Assembly: GCF_900102055.1 (NCBI RefSeq)
Contig: NZ_FNBA01000005.1
Location: 62,001-126,000 of the forward strand
DNA: 64,000 nt
Source of the DNA: Ulvibacter litoralis
GTDB lineage: Bacteria > Bacteroidota > Bacteroidia > Flavobacteriales > Flavobacteriaceae
Direction: 5' to 3'
Of the stretch, positions 50,806 to 59,416 are shown piece by piece (the first letter of the stretch is position 1; every line of letters starts with the position of its first letter). Both the position numbers and the translations under genes were made by a program. The notes below the pieces were generated by a model, which was not told the DNA's origin, made no database searches, and saw only the letters and a list, made by a program, of their open reading frames with translations.

Positions 50806-52037
50806 AATTCTTGTCCGTTTAATAGTACTGAGTCAATTAAATTACTTCCAAAGGCATAAGGTAAATACCCATACGACGGAATCTCCTTCGTAATAATCAC
50901 ATTTGCTTTTTTTCCTTTGGTAATGCTTCCATGCGTGTCGCTCAATCCCATCGCATACGCACCATTAATGGTTGCTGCGTTAATCGCTTCTTCTGGGGTA
51001 AGACGCATTTTAATACAAGCCGTTGCAACTACAAAATTCATATTTCCACTCGGGGTAGATCCTGGATTATAGTCGGTTGCCAACGCTAATGGAAGTCCGG
51101 CGTCTATAATTTTACGTCCTGGTGTGTACGGAATACTTAGAAAGTACGAGCAGGAGGGAAGCGCCACTGGCATTGTATTTGATCCTTTTAAGGCTTCAAT
51201 ATCGTCATCGGTTAGTACTTCTAGATGATCTACACTCAAAGCATTGTGTTCGACTCCCGCTGCAATTCCGCCCAATGCCGTAAATTGATTCACATGTATT
51301 TTCGGAATCAAGTTGTACTGTTTTGCTTCGGAAAGTAATCGATGGGTATCGGCTACCGAAAAATAACCTTCTTCACAGAAAATATCTACATAATCGGCAA
51401 GTTTATTTTTGGCAATCTTCGGAAGCATTTCGTTGCAAAGTAAATCCATATAGCCTTCCTTATTGTTTTTATAATCTGTAGGAAAGGCGTGCGCTCCTAA
51501 AAAGGTCGTTTTTATCTGAATAGGATAATTTTCTCCTAGTTTTTTTGCCACACGAAGCATCTTCATTTCGGCTTCAGTGGTAAGTCCGTACCCACTTTTT
51601 ATTTCAATAGCTCCGGTCCCTAAAAGCATCACTTCTTCAAGGCGTTTTGCAGATTGTTGGTACAAGGTTTCTTCAGAGGATTCTTGTAGTTTCTTAGCAC
51701 TATTTACAATTCCGCCCCCTTTTTCGGCTATTTCTTGATACGATAATCCGTTAATTCTATCTACAAACTCTTGTTCTCTATTTCCAGCATATACAAGATG
51801 TGTGTGCGAATCGCACCAAGAGGGAAGTACAATCTTACCGGTACAATCTATGGTCTTGTCTACAGAAGTAGTGTTGAGGTCTGTCATCTTTCCGAAGTCA
51901 ACAATCAAGTCATCTTCTACCAACAACCAAGCATCTTTAAGGGTTGGAAGTTCTTTCATTTCTGAACCACGAAGCATTGAAGGTGCCGTATCGCGAACTT
52001 GAAGTAATTCTTTAATATTTGTAAGGAGTAATTTCAT
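50802..52037 (-). CDS. hutI: Imidazolonepropionase
   Basis: A metal-dependent amidohydrolase that opens 4-imidazolone-5-propionate to N-formimidoyl-glutamate. 411 residues, normal length. Metal-binding motifs are CDSHTHLVYAGNREQEF (HxH, about residues 75-91), IHVNQFTALGG near 246 and VDHLEVLTDDD near 269, with the Asp of ATDYNPGSTPSGN near 320. It overlaps hutG by four bases and the two are surely co-transcribed. A TATCTTTA box ends only four bases before its ATG, so the transcript may have little or no leader. Confidence 0.95.
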   Translation of the reverse strand: MKLLLTNIKELLQVRDTAPSMLRGSEMKELPTLKDAWLLVEDDLIVDFGKMTDLNTTSVDKTIDCTGKIVLPSWCDSHTHLVYAGNREQEFVDRINGLSYQEIAEKGGGIVNSAKKLQESSEETLYQQSAKRLEEVMLLGTGAIEIKSGYGLTTEAEMKMLRVAKKLGENYPIQIKTTFLGAHAFPTDYKNNKEGYMDLLCNEMLPKIAKNKLADYVDIFCEEGYFSVADTHRLLSEAKQYNLIPKIHVNQFTALGGIAAGVEHNALSVDHLEVLTDDDIEALKGSNTMPVALPSCSYFLSIPYTPGRKIIDAGLPLALATDYNPGSTPSGNMNFVVATACIKMRLTPEEAINAATINGAYAMGLSDTHGSITKGKKANVIITKEIPSYGYLPYAFGSNLIDSVLLNGQEL

Positions 52038-52041
52038 ACGC

Positions 52042-52049
52042 TAAAGATA
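52042..52049 (-). promoter_or_regulatory. Possible -7 box directly at the hutI start
   Basis: The minus strand reads TATCTTTA, one base off consensus, four bases before ATG. If used, transcription would begin at or next to the start codon. No clear -33 element, so this is weak. Confidence 0.25.
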
Positions 52050-52099
52050 GCAAACCTTAAAATGAATTTATAACTTAGGGCTCCAAAAATTATCATAAA

Positions 52100-53266
52100 A
52101 TGAAGACTTCAAAACTGGGGATAAATACCGTTTGCGCACATGTAGGCGAAGTTAAAGACGAACAATTTAAAGGAGCCATTTCTCCTTTATTTATGTCTAG
52201 TTCATACGCCTATGAAGATGTAGCGGTAAAACGATATCCACGATATTTTAATACACCAAACCAAGAAGCGCTTGGTAAAAAGATTGCAATGTTAGAGCAT
52301 TCTGAAGCTGGAATGATCTTCGGAAGTGGGATGGCGGCAGTAAGCACCTCACTTTTGGCTTTTTTACAGAAAGGCGATCACGTAGTAGTTCAAAAAACGA
52401 TTTACGGAGGTACTTATAACTTTATTGTAGAAGAGTTTCCGAAGTACGGTATCGAATTTTCGTTTACCGACGGATTTTCAGAAGCCGATTTTGCCTCAGA
52501 AATAAAAGAAAACACCAAAGTTATTTACCTTGAAACACCTTCCAATCCGTTGATGTTGATTACCGATTTGGAAATGATTGCAAACTTGGCAAAAAAGCAC
52601 AATCTCGTTTCGATGATTGATAATACGTTTGCTTCGCCTATTAATCAGACGCCTGCCGATTTTGGTATTGATATCATGATTCATAGCGCGACCAAATATA
52701 TGGGTGGCCATAGTGATATTTGTGCAGGTGCTGTTGCAGCTTCCGAAGTACATATTATGCGTATTTGGAATGTTGGAAAAAATTTAGGAGGAAGCTTAAG
52801 CGATTACACCGTTTGGCTGTTAGAGCGTAGTATGAAAACAATGGCCTTGCGCGTAAATGCACAAAGTAAAAATGCCAAACGCATGGCAAAATGGTTGGAA
52901 AAGCATCCATTAGTAGCAAAAGTGTATTATCCAGGATTGAAATCGCATCCAGATTATGAATTGGCTAAAAAGCAAATGAAACGATTTTCAGGAATGTTGT
53001 CTTTTGAATTGCTTCCTGATATCGATCCAGACGTATTTATGAAATCATTACAACTAGTAAAGCAATCCATGAGCCTTGCTGGGGTGGAATCTACCATATT
53101 ATCACCCACCAAAACATCGCACGCTTTATTGTCTGCTGAAGAAAGAGCGCACCAAGGAATTGCAGATGGATTGTTGCGGTTTTCTGTAGGGATTGAAGAA
53201 AAAAACGACTTAATAGCCGATTTTGAACAAGCTTTTGAAGCTGCCGTAAAAAAACAAGTAGTATAA
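52100..53266 (+). CDS. Trans-sulfuration PLP enzyme (cystathionine gamma-synthase/lyase or methionine gamma-lyase type)
   Basis: 388 residues of the Cys/Met metabolism PLP family. The Schiff-base Lys is in HSATKYMGGHSD (about residue 198), the PLP-phosphate site includes YPRYFNTPN and GSGMAAVST, and the C-terminal GVESTILSPTKTSHALL and LLRFSVGIE are typical. Sequence alone does not separate gamma-synthase, gamma-lyase and methionine gamma-lyase; all act on sulfur amino acids and the lyases can release H2S or methanethiol. It is 32 bases upstream of bshB1, and that pairing suggests supply of cysteine for bacillithiol. Confidence 0.9.
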   Translation: MKTSKLGINTVCAHVGEVKDEQFKGAISPLFMSSSYAYEDVAVKRYPRYFNTPNQEALGKKIAMLEHSEAGMIFGSGMAAVSTSLLAFLQKGDHVVVQKTIYGGTYNFIVEEFPKYGIEFSFTDGFSEADFASEIKENTKVIYLETPSNPLMLITDLEMIANLAKKHNLVSMIDNTFASPINQTPADFGIDIMIHSATKYMGGHSDICAGAVAASEVHIMRIWNVGKNLGGSLSDYTVWLLERSMKTMALRVNAQSKNAKRMAKWLEKHPLVAKVYYPGLKSHPDYELAKKQMKRFSGMLSFELLPDIDPDVFMKSLQLVKQSMSLAGVESTILSPTKTSHALLSAEERAHQGIADGLLRFSVGIEEKNDLIADFEQAFEAAVKKQVV

Positions 53267-53298
53267 TTGAAGCAAACGCTGAAGTGAATTAAAAACAT

Positions 53299-54015
53299 AT
53301 GAAATTAGATATTCTTGCCATTGGCGCACACCCAGACGATGTAGAATTAGGATGTGGCGCTACCATAGCAAAAGAAATAAGTAACGGAAAAAGAGTTGGA
53401 ATTTTAGATTTAACACGCGGCGAATTAGGAACCCGCGGAAGTGCTGAAATCCGTGATATTGAAGCTGCAAATGCTGCAAAAATATTAGGCGCCTCTATGC
53501 GTCATAATTTAGAATTTTCGGATGGTTTTTTTGTCAATAATGCCGCAACGCAATTGGAAATCATAAAGATCATTAGAAAGTATCAGCCAGACATTGTTTT
53601 GTGTAATGCCATAGACGATCGACATATTGATCACGGAAAAGGAAGTAAATTGGCTAGCGATGCTTGTTTTTTAAGTGGTCTGCCAAAAATAGAAACCTTT
53701 CACGAAGGGAATCATCAAAAAGCGTGGCGTCCTAAACATGTGTATCATTACATTCAGTGGAAAAATATTGAACCTGACTTTGTGGTAGATGTAACAGGAT
53801 TTATAGATAAAAAACGAGCTGCGGTGTTTGCGTATGAAAGTCAGTTTCACAATGCGAATGCAAATGAACCAGAAACTCCAATAACTTCTACTAATTTTAG
53901 AGATAGCATAACTTATCGCGCACAAGATTTAGGAAGATTAATAGGAGTAGAGCACGCAGAAGGCTTTACCTCAGAGCGTTTCGTAGCTGTAAAGACATTA
54001 TCTGATTTGATTTAA
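53299..54015 (+). CDS. bshB1: Bacillithiol biosynthesis deacetylase BshB1
   Basis: A zinc LmbE/PIG-L-type deacetylase that converts GlcNAc-malate to GlcN-malate on the way to bacillithiol. 238 residues. The zinc motif is AIGAHPDDVELGCG (HPDD, residues about 10-16) and a third His lies in DDRHIDHGKGS near residue 112. TRGELGTRGSAEIRDIEA is characteristic of the family. It follows a trans-sulfuration gene, giving a plausible thiol-synthesis operon. BshA and BshC are not in this window. Its stop lies 19 bases before the -33 element of tRNA-His. Confidence 0.93.
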   Translation: MKLDILAIGAHPDDVELGCGATIAKEISNGKRVGILDLTRGELGTRGSAEIRDIEAANAAKILGASMRHNLEFSDGFFVNNAATQLEIIKIIRKYQPDIVLCNAIDDRHIDHGKGSKLASDACFLSGLPKIETFHEGNHQKAWRPKHVYHYIQWKNIEPDFVVDVTGFIDKKRAAVFAYESQFHNANANEPETPITSTNFRDSITYRAQDLGRLIGVEHAEGFTSERFVAVKTLSDLI

Positions 54016-54034
54016 AAAAATCTCATCTTTTTCT

Positions 54035-54066
54035 ATTGCGTAACAGTTATAATTGAATTATATTTG
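54035..54066 (+). promoter_or_regulatory. Promoter of tRNA-His
   Basis: ATTG at 54035-54038 and TATATTTG at 54059-54066 with 20 bases between form the best full match to the Bacteroidota promoter in this window. The -7 box lies 27 bases before the tRNA. Confidence 0.7.
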
Positions 54067-54093
54067 CATCCGCTTTCAGAGCGAAATTAAAAC

Positions 54094-54168
54094 GGTGGTT
54101 GTAGCTCAGTTGGTTAGAGCATCGGTTTGTGGTACCGAGGGTCGCCGGTTCGAGCCCGGTCTTCCACC
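54094..54168 (+). tRNA. tRNA-His (anticodon GTG)
   Basis: A complete cloverleaf can be drawn with G-1 at 54094, D-arm stem GCTC/GAGC, anticodon stem TCGGT/ACCGA with anticodon GTG at 54129-54131, and T-arm GCCGG/CCGGT with TTCGAGC loop. G-1 faces C73 at 54168, the His-specific feature. The acceptor stem GTGGTTG/CTTCCAC has two neighbouring T-T oppositions at positions 5-68 and 6-67, which is odd. The genome continues CA after C73, so the CCA end is not fully encoded. Confidence 0.93.
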
Positions 54169-54175
54169 CAGAAGT

Positions 54176-54207
54176 AAAAAGTCTTTCAGAAATGAAAGAC
54201 TTTTTTT
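54176..54207 (+). terminator. Terminator of tRNA-His
   Basis: AAAAAGTCTTTC pairs with GAAAGACTTTTT across a six-base loop, followed by T residues, eight bases after the tRNA. Confidence 0.88.
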
Positions 54208-54222
54208 GTGTATAGAAGTATC

Positions 54223-54260
54223 AAAAAAAAGCCTCGTAGTAAACAAACTACGAGGCTTTT
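54223..54260 (-). terminator. Terminator of the M28 lipoprotein gene
   Basis: GCCTCGTAGT and ACTACGAGGC form a perfect 10-bp stem; eight A residues on its left become the T run on the minus strand. It lies 23 bases past the stop at 54283. Confidence 0.88.
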
Positions 54261-54282
54261 GTATGTGTAAGTATTTTATTAG

Positions 54283-55302
54283 TTACTTTTTATCTGCTGT
54301 AATTCTACCTTCTCTATTGGCAATTTCCCAAGCCGTTTGAAAAATAAGTTGTGTGCGTTTTGCCATTAATTCGTATTCGATTTTGTCTGGCGTGTCGGTC
54401 ATTTTGTGATAATCTTCATGCACTCCATTAAAATAAAAAATCACAGGAACATTATTTTTTGCGAAGTTGTAGTGATCACTTCTGTAGTAAAAACGATTTG
54501 GATCGTTCTCATCATTGAAAGTATAATCAAGTTCTAGGTTAACATATTCTTTATTTACCGCTTCTGAAACATCGTGAAGTTCCTGACTTAGCTTATCGCT
54601 TCCGATGAGGTAGATGTATTCAGGATTGTCTGCTTTATTAGGATCGATACGCCCAATCATGTCGGTATTTAAATTGACTACAGTATTTTCTAATGGAAAA
54701 ATTGGATTTTCAGTGTAATATTTAGAACCGTACAAACCAATTTCTTCTCCTGTTACGTGAAGAAATAGAATAGAACGTTTAGGTCCGTTTCCATCTTCTA
54801 CAGCTTTTTGAAAAGCTTCCGCCATTTCTAACATAGCCACAGTTCCGCTTCCGTCATCATCGGCACCATTAAAAATATTTCCTTGATCGTCGGTTCCAAC
54901 GTGATCCAAGTGAGCAGAAAGAATAACAATTTCTTCTGGTTTTTCAGAACCTTTAATAAAAGCGAGAACATTTTCAGAATCTAATTCAACATTTTTTCTT
55001 CCGAAGTATTCTTTTGGTACTTTTTGAAAATAGTTGTTTTCTTCTATTGGAGAGGGAATGTTATGGTCTTGGTAAAAATTCCGAAGGTATTCTACTGCTA
55101 ATTTTTGTCCTTTGGTTCCTGTCATACGTCCGCGCATTTCATCTCCAGCGTAAATATATAGGTGTTTTTTTAAATCGGAAGCAGTGATTGTATTTGCATA
55201 ATCAACACGAGTCATTGTTGATTTAGGGGTTTTGGTAACCGAATTTTGAGCAGAATTACAAGAAACTGACAAAACAGTTAGGAGTAGGAATAGAAATTTC
55301 AT
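54283..55302 (-). CDS. M28 family zinc exopeptidase, lipoprotein
   Basis: 339 residues with a lipobox (TVLSVSC, Cys near residue 15). The dinuclear zinc site is complete: LSAHLDHVGT near residue 130, NGADDDGSGTVAMLEMAEAF near 145, GEEIGLYGSKYY near 185 and NTDMIGR near 215, with a late His in DTPDK...YHKM. It is an aminopeptidase or carboxypeptidase acting in the periplasm or at the outer membrane. A small lipoprotein gene is six bases upstream on the same strand, so the pair forms an operon. Confidence 0.93.
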   Translation of the reverse strand: MKFLFLLLTVLSVSCNSAQNSVTKTPKSTMTRVDYANTITASDLKKHLYIYAGDEMRGRMTGTKGQKLAVEYLRNFYQDHNIPSPIEENNYFQKVPKEYFGRKNVELDSENVLAFIKGSEKPEEIVILSAHLDHVGTDDQGNIFNGADDDGSGTVAMLEMAEAFQKAVEDGNGPKRSILFLHVTGEEIGLYGSKYYTENPIFPLENTVVNLNTDMIGRIDPNKADNPEYIYLIGSDKLSQELHDVSEAVNKEYVNLELDYTFNDENDPNRFYYRSDHYNFAKNNVPVIFYFNGVHEDYHKMTDTPDKIEYELMAKRTQLIFQTAWEIANREGRITADKK

Positions 55303-55308
55303 AATTAT

Positions 55309-55641
55309 TTATTCAAATGATTTAAGTTGATAATCGTGCGGAGATAACCCTCCTTCACTAATTTTAGTGTATGTTAAAGTATGTGTATCCAATACTTTTT
55401 CTCCAGTACTATTTTGCGATGCGACAGTAATTGTTACTGTATAAGTTGCACCTAAATTTTCTAAATTTATTTTCTCTTCTGAAACAACGATGTCTTTATG
55501 AGTAATTATAGTTTCTTTTGGGAGTTGCAGTTTTTCAATAGAATCTCGCACTGCCAAATCACGTATGGTTTGCATTTGCTCTTTTTCAGTAGAACAAGCA
55601 AGTACTAAGAAAATTAGTAAAAAAGAAAAAATGGACTTCAT
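55309..55641 (-). CDS. Small lipoprotein of unknown function
   Basis: 110 residues with a lipobox (LIFLVLACS, Cys near residue 16) and a short helical then beta-rich body (NLGATYTVTITVASQNSTGEKVLDTHTLTY). No family is recognised. The six-base gap to the M28 peptidase gene suggests co-expression and possibly a shared location in the outer membrane. It starts 134 bases from the divergent MBL-rhodanese gene. Confidence 0.72.
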   Translation of the reverse strand: MKSIFSFLLIFLVLACSTEKEQMQTIRDLAVRDSIEKLQLPKETIITHKDIVVSEEKINLENLGATYTVTITVASQNSTGEKVLDTHTLTYTKISEGGLSPHDYQLKSFE

Positions 55642-55752
55642 TAATACATTTATAAAGGGTTAAAGATACTAGAACCTACATTTGAAACTGTGAAAGTTAT
55701 GTGAAAACTGCATCTAAGTATTTCAAAATAGAAACTCGCATCATAACTTTCT

Positions 55753-55760
55753 TATCTTTG
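55753..55760 (+). promoter_or_regulatory. -7 box of the CstB-like gene
   Basis: TATCTTTG is a perfect TAnnTTTG match 15 bases before the ATG at 55776. No clear -33 TTTG is present. Confidence 0.5.
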
Positions 55761-55775
55761 TCAAAATTTTGAAAA

Positions 55776-57161
55776 ATGACGGTTGAACAAATTTACACAG
55801 GCTGCTTGTCGCAAGGTGCTTATTATATTGAAAGTAATGGCGAAGTAGCAATTATAGATCCCCTACGTGAAATAAATCCCTATTTAGATCGTGCAAAACG
55901 GGACAAAGCCACTATAAAATATATTTTTGAAACTCATTTCCATGCAGATTTTGTAAGTGGACACGTAACACTTTCAAAAGAAACAGGCGCTCCTATTGTC
56001 TACGGACCCAATGCAGACCCTTCTTTTGAGGCGCTTATCGCAACAGATAATCAGGAGTTTAAAGTAGGTAATGTTACTATTATTGCATTACATACACCTG
56101 GCCATACTATGGAAAGTACTACGTATTTGCTAAAAGATGAAAACGGGAAAGCTCATGCTATTTTTAGTGGTGATACGCTATTTCTAGGAGATGTTGGACG
56201 TCCAGATTTGGCGCAAAAAGGGGCTGAAGTTACACAAGAAGATCTTGCAGGTATTTTATTTGATAGTTTGCGCACAAAAATAATGACACTACCTGACGAT
56301 GTAATTGTATATCCTGCACATGGTGCTGGTTCTGCCTGCGGAAAGCATATGATGAAAGAAACGGTGGATACCTTAGGAAATCAAAAACAAATGAATTACG
56401 CCCTTCGCGCAGATATGACGCGTGAAGAGTTTATAGCTGAAGTTACCGACGGATTGGTACCGCCTCCTGTTTATTTTCCTTTAAATGTGAAAATGAATAA
56501 AGAAGGTTATGAAGATATTGATACCGTTATCGATAGAGGGACAAAGAAGTTAACCCCAGATGCTTTTGAAGCCTTGGCAAATGAAACAGGAGCGATAGTA
56601 TTGGATGTTAGACATCAGAAGGATTTCATGAAAGAGCACGTTCCTAGTTCTATATTCATTGGATTAGACGGCGGATTCGCTCCGTGGGTAGGCGCTTTAA
56701 TTGCCGATGTAAAACAACCTATTTTATTAATTACACCAGAAGGTAGAGAAGAGGAAGCTGTTACTCGTTTGTCACGTGTAGGATTCGATAAAACTTTAGG
56801 GTATTTAGAAGGGGGCATTTCTGCTTGGAGTAAAGCAGGTAAAGAAACCGCAAGTATGAAATCTGTTTCAGCAGCAACCTTAAAAGAGAAACTAGAAGAT
56901 AATGTAGCTGTTTTTGATGTTCGAAATGATGGTGAATTTGCATCTGCGCATATTCCATCGGCAGTGCATACACCACTTAGTTTCTTAAATGATTATCTAA
57001 AAGAATATCCGGAAGACGAACCTTTTTATGTGCATTGTGCAGGAGGATATCGTTCTGTGATTGCAGCCTCCATTTTAAAAAGTAGAGGGATTCACAATGT
57101 GATCGATGTAGCTGGCGGATTTAAAGCCATAAAAGAAGCTGATATAGCTATTACAGCATAA
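55776..57161 (+). CDS. CstB-like persulfide dioxygenase with two rhodanese domains
   Basis: 461 residues. The N-terminal MBL-fold domain (about 1-240) carries THFHADFVSGH (H54, H56, D58), HTPGHTMES, FSGDTLFLGDVGRPD and YPAHGAGSACG, the pattern of non-haem iron persulfide dioxygenases. A first rhodanese-like domain (about 265-355) has TPEGREEEA where the active-site loop should be, with no Cys, so it is a pseudo-rhodanese. The second (about 370-461) has VHCAGGYRS with Cys421. This order matches CstB of Staphylococcus, which oxidises low-molecular-weight thiol persulfides and yields thiosulfate. With bshB1 nearby, bacillithiol persulfide is a likely substrate, by inference. Confidence 0.87.
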   Translation: MTVEQIYTGCLSQGAYYIESNGEVAIIDPLREINPYLDRAKRDKATIKYIFETHFHADFVSGHVTLSKETGAPIVYGPNADPSFEALIATDNQEFKVGNVTIIALHTPGHTMESTTYLLKDENGKAHAIFSGDTLFLGDVGRPDLAQKGAEVTQEDLAGILFDSLRTKIMTLPDDVIVYPAHGAGSACGKHMMKETVDTLGNQKQMNYALRADMTREEFIAEVTDGLVPPPVYFPLNVKMNKEGYEDIDTVIDRGTKKLTPDAFEALANETGAIVLDVRHQKDFMKEHVPSSIFIGLDGGFAPWVGALIADVKQPILLITPEGREEEAVTRLSRVGFDKTLGYLEGGISAWSKAGKETASMKSVSAATLKEKLEDNVAVFDVRNDGEFASAHIPSAVHTPLSFLNDYLKEYPEDEPFYVHCAGGYRSVIAASILKSRGIHNVIDVAGGFKAIKEADIAITA

Positions 57162-57183
57162 AATTTAATTTTATATTATACTT

Positions 57184-57217
57184 AAAGCCCCGATACAAAT
57201 TTGTATCGAGGCTTTAA
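57184..57217. terminator. Bidirectional terminator
   Basis: AAAGCCCCGATACAAA pairs with TTTGTATCGAGGCTTT with one mismatch, between the convergent CstB-like and DUF2383 genes. Confidence 0.85.
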
Positions 57218-57239
57218 ATTTATAAAGGCTATGGGTTTA

Positions 57240-57725
57240 TTATCCCCAATTTTCAGCAATGTCTTCCAGTTTTTTTACCTTGGACACAGTGTTTTTAATA
57301 TCATTTAACTGATTATTTAACACTCCTGAAATTTGTGGAGGAAAATTATTCTTTTGAAGCGTTTCCTCGTACTCTTTCATGCTTGCTTTTTCACCTCTAA
57401 TGCACTCTTCCAAAATAGCTTCGTCAGTATTGGCTTTAAAGGCTGTTTTAACATCTATCCAACCACGGTGTAGGGCACCTGTGGTACTTCCCGTTGTTGT
57501 TGGGGTTTCATTAAGTTTTAGTAGCTCGTCGTTAATTTCGTTGGCGAATCTACTATGTAGAACAGCTTTATCTTTTAAGAAGCCTCTTAGAGGTTCATTT
57601 TTTGTTGTTTCGAAGGCTTTTTTAAACCCTTTTTCAGCATCATAATTTTTTTCTAATAACCCTTGAAGATTATTCACAAGATTATTATGAATGTTCAAGT
57701 CTGCTTTTTCTTTAGTCGTTTCCAT
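57240..57725 (-). CDS. PA2169-type four-helix-bundle protein (DUF2383)
   Basis: 161 residues, almost wholly helical and charged. The pattern NLQGLLEKNYDAEKGFKKAFE, then FLKDKAVLHSRFANEINDEL and GEKASMKEYEETLQKNNFPP matches the ferritin-like DUF2383 group. Glu and His residues that could bind metal are present (KDKAVLHSRFANE; LEECIRGE) but metal binding is not shown. Members are often induced under general stress. It is a single gene between two terminator regions. Confidence 0.85.
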   Translation of the reverse strand: METTKEKADLNIHNNLVNNLQGLLEKNYDAEKGFKKAFETTKNEPLRGFLKDKAVLHSRFANEINDELLKLNETPTTTGSTTGALHRGWIDVKTAFKANTDEAILEECIRGEKASMKEYEETLQKNNFPPQISGVLNNQLNDIKNTVSKVKKLEDIAENWG

Positions 57726-57917
57726 AGTATTTAGTTTTAAATTATACTCAAAGATACATTTAGAAATACTCGTTTTGTCTTAGTGTTTTCACAATTGAGA
57801 TTGCTTTAACACAAGCTGTTAAGGTATAATTAAAAGGTAGTTTGAATTGTTAATTTTTAACGTTTACTATAAATTTTTTCTTCGGAAGCTTCAGTTTTTC
57901 AGAAAAATGAAAAGTGT

Positions 57918-59408
57918 TTATAATTCTAAAGTAGTTTCAGATTGATGTAACGCTTCTTCAAATAAATTTTTAGTTACTTCGGTGTTCCAGGTAGGCACCA
58001 TCTCTTTCAGAATTGCTTTTCCTTCCGAAGCATTTAAAATTTCGGGAAATGCTTTGTCAAGAACATCTAACATAATACTAACTGAAGTGGATGCCCCTGG
58101 TGAAGCTCCTAGAAGACATGTAATGCTTCCATCTTTGCTGCATACTACTTGGGTTCCAAATTCTAGTTTACCTCCTTCAAATTCATCTCTTTTTATGGTT
58201 TGTACACGTTGTCCAGCGACAAGGATCTCCCAATCTTCATCTTTGGCATCTTTTACAAACTTCCGCAGATCGTCCATTCTGTCATCAAACGACATGGTAA
58301 CTTGCTCAACGAGGTATTTGGTTAAGGGTAAATTATGCCAGAAAACCCCAAGCATAGAAGGTATGTTGTCAAACTTTATCGATTTCAATAAATCTAAATT
58401 AGATCCTTCTTTTAAAAACTTAGGACTAAAACCAGCAAACGGTCCAAATAATAATTCGCGTTTGCCATTAATATATCGCGTATCTAAATGCGGAGTGGAC
58501 ATGGGTGGGTCGCCAATGCCTGCCTTGCTATATACTTTGGCGTTGTGTTGTTTACTTATATCAGGGTTTTTACAAACCAACCATTCACCGCTAATCGGAA
58601 AACCTCCAAAGCCTTCTTTTTCTTCAATCTCTACTTTTTGAAGTAATAATAAACTGCCTCCCCCAGCACCAATAAACACATGTTTCGCATCTAAATGTTG
58701 CAGTTTTTTTGTTTCGGTATTTCGTGTAATTACAGACCATTCAACATTTTCGTCAGGGTCAATATCCAATACTTCTTCGTTGCAACGAATTTCTGTGTTA
58801 AAATCTTCTTTTAATATTTTGAAAAGATCTTTGGTAAGATTCCCATAGTTCATTTCGGTACCGCGATTAATTCTTGAAGCTGCCATTACTTCGTCGTCTG
58901 TGCGGTCGTGCATGATTAGCGGAAACCATTTTTTCATCACCTCTATATCTTTGGTGAATTCAATCGATTCGAACATAAAATGTTCTTTCATAGCATGAAA
59001 TCTTTTTTCGAGGTATGCTGCATTTTCGGTTCCAGTAACCCAACTATGATGTGGGACTTTATTGATAAAATCGGAAGGATTTTTTAAATGTTTCTGACGT
59101 ACTAAATACGACCAAAACTGTTTCGAAATTTCAAACTGATTACAAATAGAAATCGCCTTCTCAATTGAAATATGTCCGGAAGCATCTTCTGGAGTATAAT
59201 TCAATTCGCATAAGGCCGAATGTCCGGTTCCTGCATTGTTCCAAGCCGCAGAACTCTCTTGAGCCACATCTTCTAAACGTTCTAAGATTAAAACTTTTAG
59301 CTCAGGTTTTAAAAGTTTGGTAAGTAAGGCAAGGGTAGCACTCATAATGCCTCCACCCACACAGATAAGATCGTATTCTTTGTTTACAGGTATCGATTCG
59401 TTTGGCAT
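57918..59408 (-). CDS. mqo: Malate:quinone oxidoreductase
   Basis: A membrane-associated FAD enzyme that oxidises malate to oxaloacetate and passes electrons to menaquinone. 496 residues, normal length. The FAD-binding GxGxxS-type motif is VGGGIMSATLALLTKLL (about residues 16-33), followed by SSAAWNNAGTGHSALCELNYTP near residue 52, and the C-terminal CLLGASPGASTSVSIML near 440 closes the FAD site. It is eight bases downstream of the nitronate monooxygenase-like gene on the same strand. It uses the quinone made by the men genes of this window. Confidence 0.95.
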   Translation of the reverse strand: MPNESIPVNKEYDLICVGGGIMSATLALLTKLLKPELKVLILERLEDVAQESSAAWNNAGTGHSALCELNYTPEDASGHISIEKAISICNQFEISKQFWSYLVRQKHLKNPSDFINKVPHHSWVTGTENAAYLEKRFHAMKEHFMFESIEFTKDIEVMKKWFPLIMHDRTDDEVMAASRINRGTEMNYGNLTKDLFKILKEDFNTEIRCNEEVLDIDPDENVEWSVITRNTETKKLQHLDAKHVFIGAGGGSLLLLQKVEIEEKEGFGGFPISGEWLVCKNPDISKQHNAKVYSKAGIGDPPMSTPHLDTRYINGKRELLFGPFAGFSPKFLKEGSNLDLLKSIKFDNIPSMLGVFWHNLPLTKYLVEQVTMSFDDRMDDLRKFVKDAKDEDWEILVAGQRVQTIKRDEFEGGKLEFGTQVVCSKDGSITCLLGASPGASTSVSIMLDVLDKAFPEILNASEGKAILKEMVPTWNTEVTKNLFEEALHQSETTLEL

Positions 59409-59416
59409 AGTATTTT

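Noticed and set aside
54053-54340. 95-codon frame covering tRNA-His
   Set aside because: The frame is made of the tRNA gene and two terminators and cannot be a protein gene.
57982-58641. Open frame of 219 codons on the plus strand, opposite mqo
   Set aside because: It is fully inside mqo, has no recognisable domain, and the minus-strand gene is certain. It is a codon-bias shadow.
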